From Aldehydirespirator sp965116965 (GTDB lineage: Bacteria; Actinomycetota; Acidimicrobiia; Acidimicrobiales; Aldehydirespiratoraceae): a stretch of 64,000 nucleotides of DNA. The notes under the pieces were generated by a model, which saw only the letters and a program-made list of their open reading frames with translations, searched no databases and had not been told where the DNA came from. Shown piece by piece: positions 35,534 through 44,473 of the stretch. The translations under genes and the position numbers were made by a program. Positions within the stretch are counted from its first letter, which is position 1; each line of letters starts with the position of its first letter. Location: the NCBI GenBank assembly GCA_965116965.1, contig OZ220743.1, forward strand, positions 3,038,001-3,102,000, written 5' to 3'.

Positions 35534-38302
35534 CTAAAGGAGAGTCTGCTGGGCGGGCCCTGTCGCTGCGGCTGCAACGGTGGCGGCGCCTGCGCGCAAG
35601 TTAGACCAGACCGTGATGAGACCGTTGTAGGCGCCAGCTTCTGAGGCCCAACCGCGATCGTTGGCCTTCTGGTACAGCAGATAGGCCAGTTGGCGGGCCC
35701 GGTCGCCGTTGCCGCCGAGAACATGCAACAATTCGGCCGCCTCGGACTCTGAGCGCTCCAGCGCGGCGGATAGGTGCTGCGTGGCCTCCCACACCGTGAA
35801 CCGGTCGTCAAGCACCGGTGACCAGTCTGGATCAAGCTCGCCGCGCTCGTAGAGACGGAACTTGCCAGCACGGGCCTCGCCGATACCGGCGGCCTCAATG
35901 CCGGACAGCGAGGTGTTCTTGGCCCGGGCTACGCTGTCCGCGTCGCCCGATGGTCCGCGGCTGTAGCCGTGCTCGGCGAACCAGGTGAGCGCGAAGCGGG
36001 TGTCTGCGTCAAGCTCAGCCTCCTCGCCGTCGAGCACCTCACCTAACACATCGTTGATGATGGCCAGCGCTGCAGACACCGGCATCGACGACCCATCTGC
36101 CTCAACCACCCTGGCATACCGGGAGAACACCCTGATGCCCGGCCCGATAGTGGACTGAGCCATGTCCACCGGAGCAACGTTGCCCGACTGCAATAGCCGT
36201 ACAGCCTCAGGAAGCTCGCGTCGTAGCGCTGCGATGAACTCACCGCGGGTGGCGAGGACCGCGGTTGCAGGCCGAGGCCGACAGGCCAACACCACCGAGG
36301 ATGCCAGTGCATTGGATCCATGCGCTCGGAGTCGCCCCACCGTCTCGGTACGCATCGGCCATGTAGCGCTCACTTGTAGACCTGAGTCGAGTACCGCTTG
36401 AAGGAACGTGTCCCAACCAGTCGAACGGATCTCGCCGTCCCTTGATTCTGTGGCCTTGTACGCGTAGTACACGGTCGTCGGCACCGGGTGGGATACCTGT
36501 CCCGCCAGCGTCTTCATGAATTGCGCCATGCCCGACTCGAAGAACTGCTCTGCCTGTTCCTTGGATCCAGCTCGAACGCTGTCGGCAACCAACTCTTCGG
36601 CCTTCGGGGTAGCAAGAGTAGAGAATTCCTCAGGCCACACGTCCGAGAGGTTCCTTCGTAGCCACACGTAGAAGAAGTCTGAGATGTCGGCATAGGGCAC
36701 ATTGTCGTAATAGGGCGGGTCGGTTGACACCACTGCTTCAGGCTGAATCTCAAGATGTGGGGAAGCGTCCACTTGAGTTGCTTGCCCGTTGGCGCCAAGA
36801 ACGTGGCCGATGCTCGTGAGTCCATTGATCGTGCCCTTGAGACAGGTAGCGAAGGAACCCGAACTGTTACTAAAGGGATTGGCCTCTGCATAGCCCCAGA
36901 GCATGGGAATCGCCTGGCGCCCGAACAAGTGACGAGGACACTGAGCGACCGGTTCCCAGCCGACGAGCGTGTTGCTCAGATCGACCAGCTTGTCGATAGC
37001 GAATGCCAGATACGTCACAACCGCATCAGCGTAGGCAGTGGTCCCCCTACCTCCGTCCCGGAGTCGGTGTCCATCGCTGATAACGCCGGCCCTGGCGGCG
37101 TCCTCCTTCACGTGCTCAGCGACCTCGGCCAGCAGATCCGAGAACGTCGTTAGCGCAACAAGCTGACGCGGCGTGAAGAGCTTCCACCACTCGTCGAGTC
37201 CGTAGGAAGGCGGCAGCATGTAACGCGGGTTCTCGGTAATGGACCCCGAAAGAGACTCGGGAGGTAGCTCACAGGCTGCTGCACTGCTGTCAGGATGAGT
37301 TGGGAGGCAGTAGACGCGTCCGGTCGTACCTTCAGCAGCAATTGCCATGAGTTGGCTTCCCATTCGACCAGCCATGCCTTCAGACTTGATGTATGACGCC
37401 GGGATAGCGGCTCCCGTCGCGATACAAGTGCCGCTGCCGCGGCGGACGGTTGGATTGTGGAGTGGCTCACCCCCTTCGCGGATCGCGTAGCTGATCGTCT
37501 TCGCGTCACGGTCAACGAGCGGCTCAATCCAGACCTTGGGTTTGCCCGGTCGCTTGGCGAGTGTCCACGAAGCCACCAACGGTGTATGCCCTGCCCAACT
37601 CGGGTCTGGAGACTCGACCGTTCGGGCCCAAATCCAGGCAATGGTCGTGAGTCTCTCGCCCGTTGGGCCGGTGGCGTCGGGGTACAGATCTCCTATGCGG
37701 CGCTGGGCTTCGTCGCGCATCCACTGGCCGTAGGCTTCCACATCGGCCGCCAGCCCTTGGGCCCGTTCCCAGGTCGTAAGGGTCGTGTCAATCTCGGGAT
37801 GAACGGGTCGCATTCCGGCGAAGCGGGGCGGGATCTCGATGATCGCCTTGTTAATTAGTACAGCAACCGGGTTTAGGTCCCCGGCAAGCGCGACAAGACC
37901 GAGCCGCTGGGCCTCCAACGGTATGGCTCCTCCCCCCGCGAATGGATCCAGAATCGGCGGCGGGCCGTCGGGGAAGCACCGATCGATCTCGGCACGGGCC
38001 TCACTTAGCACGTCGTGGTTGTTGACGTTCTCCCACTTGACGAGTCGTTCCAAGATCCCGAACAGCCGTCCCCGCTCAGCCTCTTGCTCATCAGGCGTCA
38101 ACGACGGCTCACCAGAGGGGTCGTCCACCAGCGAGGCCCAGATCACAGCTCGAGCAGCCGCCAGCGGCTTGCGTGACCACCATTGGTGCAGCGTCGACGG
38201 ATGCCCATGCCGGATCGACTTCTCCCGCGCCGCCTCACGGTTGATCGCCGCCAACGGCAGCGCCACCTCAATCAACTTCGGGATCTGACTCTGGGGCGCC
38301 AC
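35534..38302 (-). CDS. DUF1156 adenine-specific DNA methyltransferase
   Basis: 922-aa protein starting at GTG 38302. The N-terminal DUF1156 region (REKSIRHGHPSTLHQWWSRKPLAAARAVIWASL) is followed by the SAM motif ILDPFAGGGAIPLEAQRLG (about 118-136) and much later the catalytic STDPPYYDNVPYADISDFFYVWLRR. DUF1156 methyltransferases are found beside DUF499 ATPases in anti-phage loci, as here. Size and motifs are complete, so it should be active, modifying adenine or cytosine N4. 185 bp separate it from the DUF499 gene. Confidence 0.9.
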   Translation of the reverse strand: MAPQSQIPKLIEVALPLAAINREAAREKSIRHGHPSTLHQWWSRKPLAAARAVIWASLVDDPSGEPSLTPDEQEAERGRLFGILERLVKWENVNNHDVLSEARAEIDRCFPDGPPPILDPFAGGGAIPLEAQRLGLVALAGDLNPVAVLINKAIIEIPPRFAGMRPVHPEIDTTLTTWERAQGLAADVEAYGQWMRDEAQRRIGDLYPDATGPTGERLTTIAWIWARTVESPDPSWAGHTPLVASWTLAKRPGKPKVWIEPLVDRDAKTISYAIREGGEPLHNPTVRRGSGTCIATGAAIPASYIKSEGMAGRMGSQLMAIAAEGTTGRVYCLPTHPDSSAAACELPPESLSGSITENPRYMLPPSYGLDEWWKLFTPRQLVALTTFSDLLAEVAEHVKEDAARAGVISDGHRLRDGGRGTTAYADAVVTYLAFAIDKLVDLSNTLVGWEPVAQCPRHLFGRQAIPMLWGYAEANPFSNSSGSFATCLKGTINGLTSIGHVLGANGQATQVDASPHLEIQPEAVVSTDPPYYDNVPYADISDFFYVWLRRNLSDVWPEEFSTLATPKAEELVADSVRAGSKEQAEQFFESGMAQFMKTLAGQVSHPVPTTVYYAYKATESRDGEIRSTGWDTFLQAVLDSGLQVSATWPMRTETVGRLRAHGSNALASSVVLACRPRPATAVLATRGEFIAALRRELPEAVRLLQSGNVAPVDMAQSTIGPGIRVFSRYARVVEADGSSMPVSAALAIINDVLGEVLDGEEAELDADTRFALTWFAEHGYSRGPSGDADSVARAKNTSLSGIEAAGIGEARAGKFRLYERGELDPDWSPVLDDRFTVWEATQHLSAALERSESEAAELLHVLGGNGDRARQLAYLLYQKANDRGWASEAGAYNGLITVWSNLRAGAATVAAAATGPAQQTLL

Positions 38303-38412
38303 GGCCGATAACGCTACACGCCTTCGTCACTACCCCGCGAGGCAGCTCAACCGCCTGAGCGCTGTCCGGCCTGGTCAAATCGCCAAATGGAGTGCCGTAA
38401 GCTCAGCCCCGG

Positions 38413-38622
38413 TCATATGCGCGCGTAACGGAAGACACCGCGGATCTGCTGATGGAAGAAGCTGCCAGAAGAACCAGCACTAACAAGTTGATCGTAGATT
38501 GACCGCGGGACATCAAAGTACTGGTAGATCCCGCCATTGTGGAACTCAATCTCCAGCGTGCAAGTCTGATCGTCATAGCCTGCTGACGCAATGTTTGATG
38601 AATTTATGCTTGTTCGATACAT
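38413..38622 (-). CDS. KTSC-domain small protein
   Basis: 69-aa KTSC-domain protein: SSNIASAGYDDQTCTLEIEF, HNGGIYQYFDVP and FFHQQIRGVFRY match the family. ATG 38622 follows GAAAGG. It begins 19 bp after the HerA stop on the same strand, so it looks like the third gene of a SIR2-HerA-KTSC operon. KTSC domains occur in phage and defence genes and on lysyl-tRNA synthetases, and their role is unknown. Base composition is clearly less GC-rich than the genome, as for HerA and SIR2. Confidence 0.85.
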   Translation of the reverse strand: MYRTSINSSNIASAGYDDQTCTLEIEFHNGGIYQYFDVPRSIYDQLVSAGSSGSFFHQQIRGVFRYARI

Positions 38623-38641
38623 TGTAAGTACCTTTCACCTA

Positions 38642-40567
38642 TCATCGAGTATACAGATCATTGGCGTTATCGATTAGGGAACTCCTAGAAGAAGCATCTT
38701 GTGAGCGCCATCGAATCATAACGTCTTCGTAGTCGGATGTTTCTTCCTGCGTCCTGTCCCAACCGCCCGGTTGTTCATCTCCTACAACGGTCGGATCCGT
38801 GCTTTCAGGTCTGTATTGCGGAAGCTCCACCAAGGCTCGCATGGGAAGAGGAACGGCTTCTCCTACGACAATGGCCTCGCCGGTTCGGAGAACCGGGAGC
38901 AATGAGAGCACTCCGGCAAGATTGTCCGCCGCGGCAGAGACAACATGACCGCGGTCAGTAGCATTCGACAGGCGAAGAGCGATAATCGTCCCGCACTGAG
39001 ACAAGATAGTGGGGTCGACCTCTGACGGGCGCTGGCTTACGACCATCGCTCCGATCCCATACTTGCGGCCTTCTTTGACGACGCGTTGAACTGCGGTTTG
39101 CACTGACTGCGGCTGTGAGCCTCGTAGGTATGTATGCGCCTCCTCAAACACGAACAGGAGAGGACGTTCCCGACCGCCCTCAGATAGCCTTCTAGACCAG
39201 TGAAGTGCATCATATATCACTCTAGTGAGAGCGCCGACAAGATCGGTAAGGATGGCCGTGGGCACACCAGAAAGATCAAGGATAGAGACAGTCTTCCTGC
39301 TGCCAATCCAACTCTGCAGGAAGACATCTAGATCGGAGTCAACCTTTCCGTCAACTGTTGGCAAGAATGGGCCAGGACGAAAGAGAAAGTCGTATCGGCG
39401 GTCCTTTAGTCGCGAACCGAGCGCATCGACTTGTCGTCCAATGTTGAGCGTACTCCCACTAAGAAAGACCTTGTCTTCTCCCTTAGCTTGTGTAGCAGCG
39501 CGATAGCGAGGCGGGATGACTTTCGTGGCGTCGCCCACTTCAAGTGGTGCTCCATCATCTCCCACAACCAGCGCCTCCGTGTCTCGTGACTGACCGGTAC
39601 CGGAGACAGTGTGTGTAGCATTGACCACTCGATGTAAGTCAAGCCACAGCTGATGGATGCTGAATGGTACCGGTGTGTCGACAGTAACGTCTACCGGTTC
39701 AATTCCCTCGCGTGGGTAGACTTCGAGCGCTGAGCGCTTCAGCGCAACAATCATGTCTCTGACCGCCCCGCGCGCGGCATCATCAGGCAGACTACCGAAC
39801 GTTAGATCGACCAATTCGTCAAACGACAGCGCCCAGTAGGGAACATATAGTGGCTCTGACCGACAAGTCTCGGCACCCCCGACTCTGAAGATCCGTGCCT
39901 GGTCTTGTAATGCCGAAGCATATTCTCCATGAATATCGAATACAATGACACGGGCAGAAGGATAGCGCGATGAATCTGTCAGAGACTCCAAGATGCGAGC
40001 TACTGTAGTCGATTTGCCAGCGCCAGTAGTTCCGACTACGGCCGAGTGGCGCGTCACCAGACTATTGATTTCCAACAGTGCAGGGATCGATAGGGCGCTA
40101 GCCACATGTCCTATTCGAATGCGCTTGAGAGACGTTTGGACCCCATAGACAACCTCTAGGTCTGCATCTGTCATGATGTGGACGGAGTCACCCACACTCG
40201 GTAGCAGTGATATGCCACGGCTGAAGCCCTTGTCGGACGATCCGTGTCCTACCAGCTGTACGGTCATCCACATGCGACCGTCTACTTGGTCCGCGGACAA
40301 GTGCTCGGGTGTAGCTCCAGCCTGAGATACTACGCCGATAAGATGAATCAGGCCGATCGGGATCCGAACGAAGCCACCTACCTGTGCAACATGATACGGT
40401 TGACCTCTGACGAACAGGAGGCCCGAGATGGTTGAGTCGTCGAGCGCTACGCTCACCTCAGATCCAGTAACGTTCTCAACCGAACCAAGAAAGCTGGGAT
40501 CACTCTTCAATTGAATCTCGTTCCGCGTCATCACTCTTGTAGGATGATCCAGCAGCATGCCCGACAA
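38642..40567 (-). CDS. herA: HerA-type DNA translocase ATPase (DUF87)
   Basis: 641-aa HerA/FtsK-like ATPase. An N-terminal beta-barrel (HAS-barrel-like) precedes Walker A VVGTTGAGKSTT (about 178-189), VIVFDIHGEY, Walker B LLFVFEEAHTYL and the arginine-finger region VSQRPSEVDP. It overlaps the SIR2 gene by up to 68 nt. In-frame starts at 40567, 40558 and 40531 are all possible. SIR2 plus HerA is a known two-gene anti-phage system in which a HerA hexamer joins a SIR2 NADase. AT content is higher than in flanking genes, which points to recent transfer. Confidence 0.92.
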   Translation of the reverse strand: MSGMLLDHPTRVMTRNEIQLKSDPSFLGSVENVTGSEVSVALDDSTISGLLFVRGQPYHVAQVGGFVRIPIGLIHLIGVVSQAGATPEHLSADQVDGRMWMTVQLVGHGSSDKGFSRGISLLPSVGDSVHIMTDADLEVVYGVQTSLKRIRIGHVASALSIPALLEINSLVTRHSAVVGTTGAGKSTTVARILESLTDSSRYPSARVIVFDIHGEYASALQDQARIFRVGGAETCRSEPLYVPYWALSFDELVDLTFGSLPDDAARGAVRDMIVALKRSALEVYPREGIEPVDVTVDTPVPFSIHQLWLDLHRVVNATHTVSGTGQSRDTEALVVGDDGAPLEVGDATKVIPPRYRAATQAKGEDKVFLSGSTLNIGRQVDALGSRLKDRRYDFLFRPGPFLPTVDGKVDSDLDVFLQSWIGSRKTVSILDLSGVPTAILTDLVGALTRVIYDALHWSRRLSEGGRERPLLFVFEEAHTYLRGSQPQSVQTAVQRVVKEGRKYGIGAMVVSQRPSEVDPTILSQCGTIIALRLSNATDRGHVVSAAADNLAGVLSLLPVLRTGEAIVVGEAVPLPMRALVELPQYRPESTDPTVVGDEQPGGWDRTQEETSDYEDVMIRWRSQDASSRSSLIDNANDLYTR

Positions 40568-41669
40568 ATCGCATCAGTCGACTGCCAAACTTGCTAAAGT
40601 CTCCCAACTCGAATTCCGACACAGCTTCGCCCGTAGTAGACGACAGCGAAAACTCTCTTCCAGCATCGATACCGCCGTTACTCGCGATCACAGTAAGCGC
40701 AGGGTTCTGCTTCGCCAGGTTCTTGGCTGAAGTGTAGGGAGCTAGGTCACCGTATTGGAGTCCAAAGACTTTGGCGCTGGCATTTGCGCGGAGTCCCTGG
40801 GCGATAAGCTCATTGATGTGGTTATCGCGGAAGGAGTATCCCACAGTAATCAGAGTGGCCGATGGACGCTTGAAGAAGTCTCGTAGTTGGTCGAACATCA
40901 CCAAGTACGGCATCCGTCGACTCTCTGCATACTTCAGGTGGGATGGATGGATTAGTCGTCGCTCCTCACTGCTACTTGTTGGCAAGCGCACAACACCATG
41001 GTTGTCTCGTACAGCCCAGTTCGACGAGCCATGTAGCTTGATGATTCGTGTCCATCTCGGGGGAAGATCGTCGGCCTCAATAGCTGCTGTGTCAAGGAAT
41101 GGCGTTTGTGCGCCAGCAAAGCCATCGAAGAATGGCACTCCGCTTCTCTCGAATGCAGCTTCCAACAAGAGGTCATAGTTTGTTGTGAAGATTCGGATTG
41201 GGATGTCGAGTGTCACGGCTTGTGACCAAACCGCCAGATCATCATACGGCGAATGTTCCACCGGAAGATCTACTGCTACGGCCCGCGTGATCTGGGTCGT
41301 GACATTCCGCTCCAATTGATCAATCGCCTCCCTATCCAGATCGTAGACCCGCTGCTTTCCTACTATCAGAGCTAGGCCGCGGATATGGCTCAGAATCTCT
41401 TCGATGTTGGGCTCTTGGTCGAGGTCTTGCCGCAGTCGGGATACCAACGCCTGATAGTCGGGACTTGAAGCCTCCAGAGTCTGGTTGACAACGGTCGTTA
41501 GTCCTGCGACGTCGGGAATCAGAGGCCGGTGTCCATCGGCGGCATCTGCGACCTTGATTGAAGCTGGACATCCTGCGCCAAGCAGGAGGCCGAGCGGCCG
41601 CTTGCTCTGCGACAGGCACTGCGAGAGGCTCTCCTCAATGCGGTCAAGATGATTTGCATGAAGTTCCAT
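40500..41669 (-). CDS. SIR2-family NADase, defence type
   Basis: 389-aa protein. LGLLLGAGCPAS (27-37) is the NAD-binding loop, FTTNYDLLLE (161-170) holds the catalytic Asn164, KLHGSSNW (211-218) the catalytic His213, and VGYSFRDNHIN matches SIR2-like defence proteins. In these systems SIR2 depletes NAD on infection. It is the first gene of the SIR2-HerA-KTSC operon. The start ATG 41669 lies only 65 bp from the end of an ISL3 element, which may have replaced the native promoter. Confidence 0.9.
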   Translation of the reverse strand: MELHANHLDRIEESLSQCLSQSKRPLGLLLGAGCPASIKVADAADGHRPLIPDVAGLTTVVNQTLEASSPDYQALVSRLRQDLDQEPNIEEILSHIRGLALIVGKQRVYDLDREAIDQLERNVTTQITRAVAVDLPVEHSPYDDLAVWSQAVTLDIPIRIFTTNYDLLLEAAFERSGVPFFDGFAGAQTPFLDTAAIEADDLPPRWTRIIKLHGSSNWAVRDNHGVVRLPTSSSEERRLIHPSHLKYAESRRMPYLVMFDQLRDFFKRPSATLITVGYSFRDNHINELIAQGLRANASAKVFGLQYGDLAPYTSAKNLAKQNPALTVIASNGGIDAGREFSLSSTTGEAVSEFELGDFSKFGSRLMRFVGHAAGSSYKSDDAERDSIEE

Positions 41670-41734
41670 GTTATCAGACTATCCGTGCTCGATCACGACT
41701 CCCCGCTCAACTTGCGTCTCATCTACAGCTTGCC

Positions 41735-43084
41735 GGGCGCTGCGCGATTTTGTGGGATGAGGGGTTGCTGGCACCGGTGGGCTGGTCACGTTATCAGTAG
41801 GCCTCGGGCTTCGAAGTTGGTGGGGTTGGTGAAGCCGTGGGCGGTGCGGCGCAGGACTTGCAGCAGGTTGTTGGTGCCCTCGATTCTGCCGTTGGAGGCC
41901 CGGCGGCTGTGGTGCCAGGCGAGGATCTCGTCTGACCAGGCGATGATGGCGTCGACGATGTCGTGGGACTCGGGCAGTTCGCCGGTCTCGTAGAGGTCGC
42001 AGAACCTTCCGAGCGCTTCGAGGGCGCCGTTGTGGTCGCCTGGGGTGTAGAGGCCGTGGAGCTCCTGGAGGGCCTGCCGGCCGGCTTGGAGGCGGGGGTG
42101 TGCGTCGAACAGGCTCCGGGGTCGGGCCTGTTCGGCTTCGGTGAGGGTGTCGGCGCGGCGCAGCAGAGCGAACCGCGCCCCGGAACACCTCGGGCTCGAA
42201 TGCGGGCTTTGCGCCTTGGGGCTCGCGGCGCTGGACGTCGCGGCGCACCGCGGTGAGCCCCGCTGAGAACCACCGGATGACGTGGAACCGGTCAAGCACG
42301 TGGCGGGCGTGGCCGAGGCGGGCGTCGATGGCGGCCTTGTAGGCGCGTGGGCCGTCTGTGACGACCACCTTGACGCCTCTGCACCACTTGTGGCCTTGTT
42401 GCGCGAAGAACGCCGACAGCGCCGCCGAGCTGCGGTGCGGGACCATCGCGAGGGTCTTGTTGGTGTCGGCGTTGACGATCACGGTCACGCAGCGGCGGCG
42501 GATCGAGGTCTCATCGACCAGCAGCACCCGGCAGCGCTCGCTGCGGCGGCGCTCGGCGACGATCCCGGCCCAGGCCCGCACCAGCGCGTTGATCTTGTGC
42601 CAGCGCGCGCCGCGCCGGCGCGCCGCGGCGCGCAACGTCATCACCTTGGCGTCTGAGACCAGCGCCCGCGCCAGCCTCGCCGTCAGCGCGCCCTCGAAGG
42701 CCGCGTGGTCCTCCAGGAACCGGCTGTCGCAGCTGTCACAGACCATCCTGCGCCGCGACCACACCAGCGTCGTGCGCCGCCCCGACACCTCCAAGTCCTG
42801 GACCTTCTTGCCGCGGCGGTCATGGACCCTGCGGCACATGAACCCGCACATCGGGCAGCGCAGCCGCCTCAGCGTCGACTCGACGCTGACCACAAGGCGC
42901 GCCGCGGTGTCCTCGACCACCCCCAGCACACGAATCTGCGGCAAGTGAAGCCGCACCGACATAACATCGCTGGCCATCGAGGCCCTCCTGGCTCGGTTGG
43001 ACTGACGTCACCGATCCCAGCAGGGCCTCGACCCCTCAACGGGGACCCTCAACCACCCCCCTCCCCACGTTTCCGCGCAGGCTC
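41735..43084 (-). mobile_element. ISL3-family element, copy 1
   Basis: 1350 bp, bounded by GGGCGCTGCGCGATTTTG (left) and the complement of GAGCCTGCGCGGAAACG (right). These ends are imperfect inverted repeats shared with copies 3 and 4 (1349 bp each). No matching 8-bp flanks are seen (AGCTTGCC and AAGCTTTT). Its right end cuts the helicase gene of the type III-like system. Confidence 0.9.
41786..42977 (-). pseudogene. ISL3-family transposase, frameshifted
   Basis: Same transposase as in copies 3 and 4: N-terminal zinc finger CPMCGFMCRR and CDSCDSRF, DDE core VLLVDETSIRRRC and VVVTDGPRAYKAAID. An extra G near 42183 shifts the frame after EPEVF, and the remaining third lies in the next frame, ending ...NFEARGLLIT at 41786. 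As written the protein is truncated or run-on, so this copy is probably dead. ATG 42977 follows AGGAGGG. Confidence 0.9.
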
Positions 43085-43468
43085 AAGCTTTTGAACGTTG
43101 AGGAAGTACACACGTCCAGCGTTCAAAGTTGGATCCAAGAAGTCGTTGTCCAGCTCGATCAACTGAGCAGGCTGCAACACATCGGAGCCTGCGAGCATCT
43201 TGTTGCGGGTCTGACGGTTCAGCGCCGGGTCGTCCGTAACCCACAGGAACGTGGCCCGCGGATCGGCGTCCACACCCAAGTCTGAGGGCCCATGCAGGAT
43301 CGCTTCGATCACCGCTGTCGCGATGACTGTCTTGCCAGCCCCTGTGATCGCGGACAGAGCGAACGCGGATCGGTTGCGGCCCTCGCCCCAATCACGGCGT
43401 GCTCGACCTAGCCGCTCTAGGCAACCCGCTGCCGCCTCACGTTGATAGTCGAACAGTCTGTAACGCAT
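43085..43468 (-). pseudogene. Type III-like restriction helicase (Res), N-terminal fragment
   Basis: First 128 residues of a DEAD/DEAH-box helicase: RLFDYQREAAAGCLERL, Walker A SAITGAGKTVIATAVIEA, motif Ia region FLWVTDDPALNRQTRNKM, and YFLNVQKL, after which ISL3 copy 1 begins. The remainder is not elsewhere in the window. ATG 43468 is 3 bp after the methyltransferase stop, as in Mod-Res operons. Non-functional as it stands. Confidence 0.85.
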
Positions 43469-43471
43469 CGC

Positions 43472-43980
43472 TTACGGCCCTCGGTTGATGGCGAAGGTCG
43501 TCAAGTAATTCTCATACAGCCGCACTGCTTCAACCCGGTCCGACACTGCCTCCGCAATACCCGCGAATGTCGACTCCGAGTCCGTGACGATGAACACAGT
43601 GGTGGCGGATTCGGGTAGCCGTTCGACAAACGTCCTCCAGCTGTCTGGATCGAATAGCACGCCGTAGTGCGGGGTGAATTCATACGACTTCCGAAGACCT
43701 GCCACATCGCGGCATTCCTCGATTATCGGACCTGCACCGCCAGCACGCATCCACAGCAGTGGCGCGATCGCGGCGAATGCACAGTCCAACTCCACATCGA
43801 CCGGGTCAAGATAGGTGAGCTTCAGGAACTCAATGTTCTCCTCAAGCCCTTCGGACATTGAAAAACAGTCAACGTAGTTGTATCGGCCCTTGACGGTGGA
43901 TCGTCGATAAGTGGTCCCGGTAACTGCGGCCTCGATGCGCGGAACCGTGATGTACTCGAAGATTCCCTTCGTTTCCCATT
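43472..43980 (-). pseudogene. Type III-like DNA methyltransferase (Mod), C-terminal fragment
   Basis: C-terminal 169 residues typical of site-specific adenine methyltransferases of type III systems: WETKGIFEYITVPRIEAAVTG, FSMSEGLEENIEFLKLTYLD, AFAAIAPLLWMRAG and YGVLFDPDSW...VFIVTDSESTF. The upstream catalytic part was removed where ISL3 copy 2 now lies. The open frame continues into the element as nonsense. Gene order Mod then Res is preserved, so one operon was cut on both sides by inverted IS copies. Confidence 0.85.
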
Positions 43981-44473
43981 GAGCCTGCGCGGAAACGTGG
44001 GGAGGGGGGTGGTTGAGGGTCCCCGTTGAGGGGTCGAGGCCCTGCTGGGATCGGTGACGACAGTCCAACCGAGCCAGGAGGGCCTCGATGGCCAGCGATG
44101 TTATGTCGGTGCGGCTTCATCTGCCGCAGATTCGTGTGCTGGGGGTGGTCGAGGACACCGCGGCGCGCCTTGTGGTCAGCGTCGAGTCGACGCTGAGGCG
44201 GCTGCGCTGCCCGATGTGCGGGTTCAAGTGCCGCAGGGTCCATGACCGCCGCGGCAAGAAGGTCCAGGACTTGGAGGTGTCGGGGCGGCCGGTGACGCTG
44301 GTGTGGTCGCGGCGCAGGATGGTCTGTGACAGCTGCGACAGCCGGTTCCTGGAGGACCACGCGGCCTTCGAGGGCGCGCTGACGGCGAGGCTGGCGCGGG
44401 CGCTGGTCTCAGACGCCAAGGTGATGACGTTGCGCGCCGCGGCGCGCCGGCGCGGCGTGGGCTGGCACAAGAT
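43981..44473 (+). mobile_element. ISL3-family element, copy 2 (5' fragment)
   Basis: The first 493 bp of the same ISL3 element in plus orientation, starting GAGCCTGCGCGG. The transposase frame (from ATG 44088, 129 residues to GWHKM) is cut where the full copy 3 begins. The missing 856 bp are not found after copy 3, so the event removed flanking DNA as well. It differs from copy 3 at a few positions (KCRR for MCRR, PVTL for RTTL). Confidence 0.88.

Noticed and set aside
42358..42948. Plus-strand 196-aa frames over ISL3 copies (also 44610-45200 minus, 50168-50758)
   Set aside because: Exact antisense of the transposase gene in every copy.
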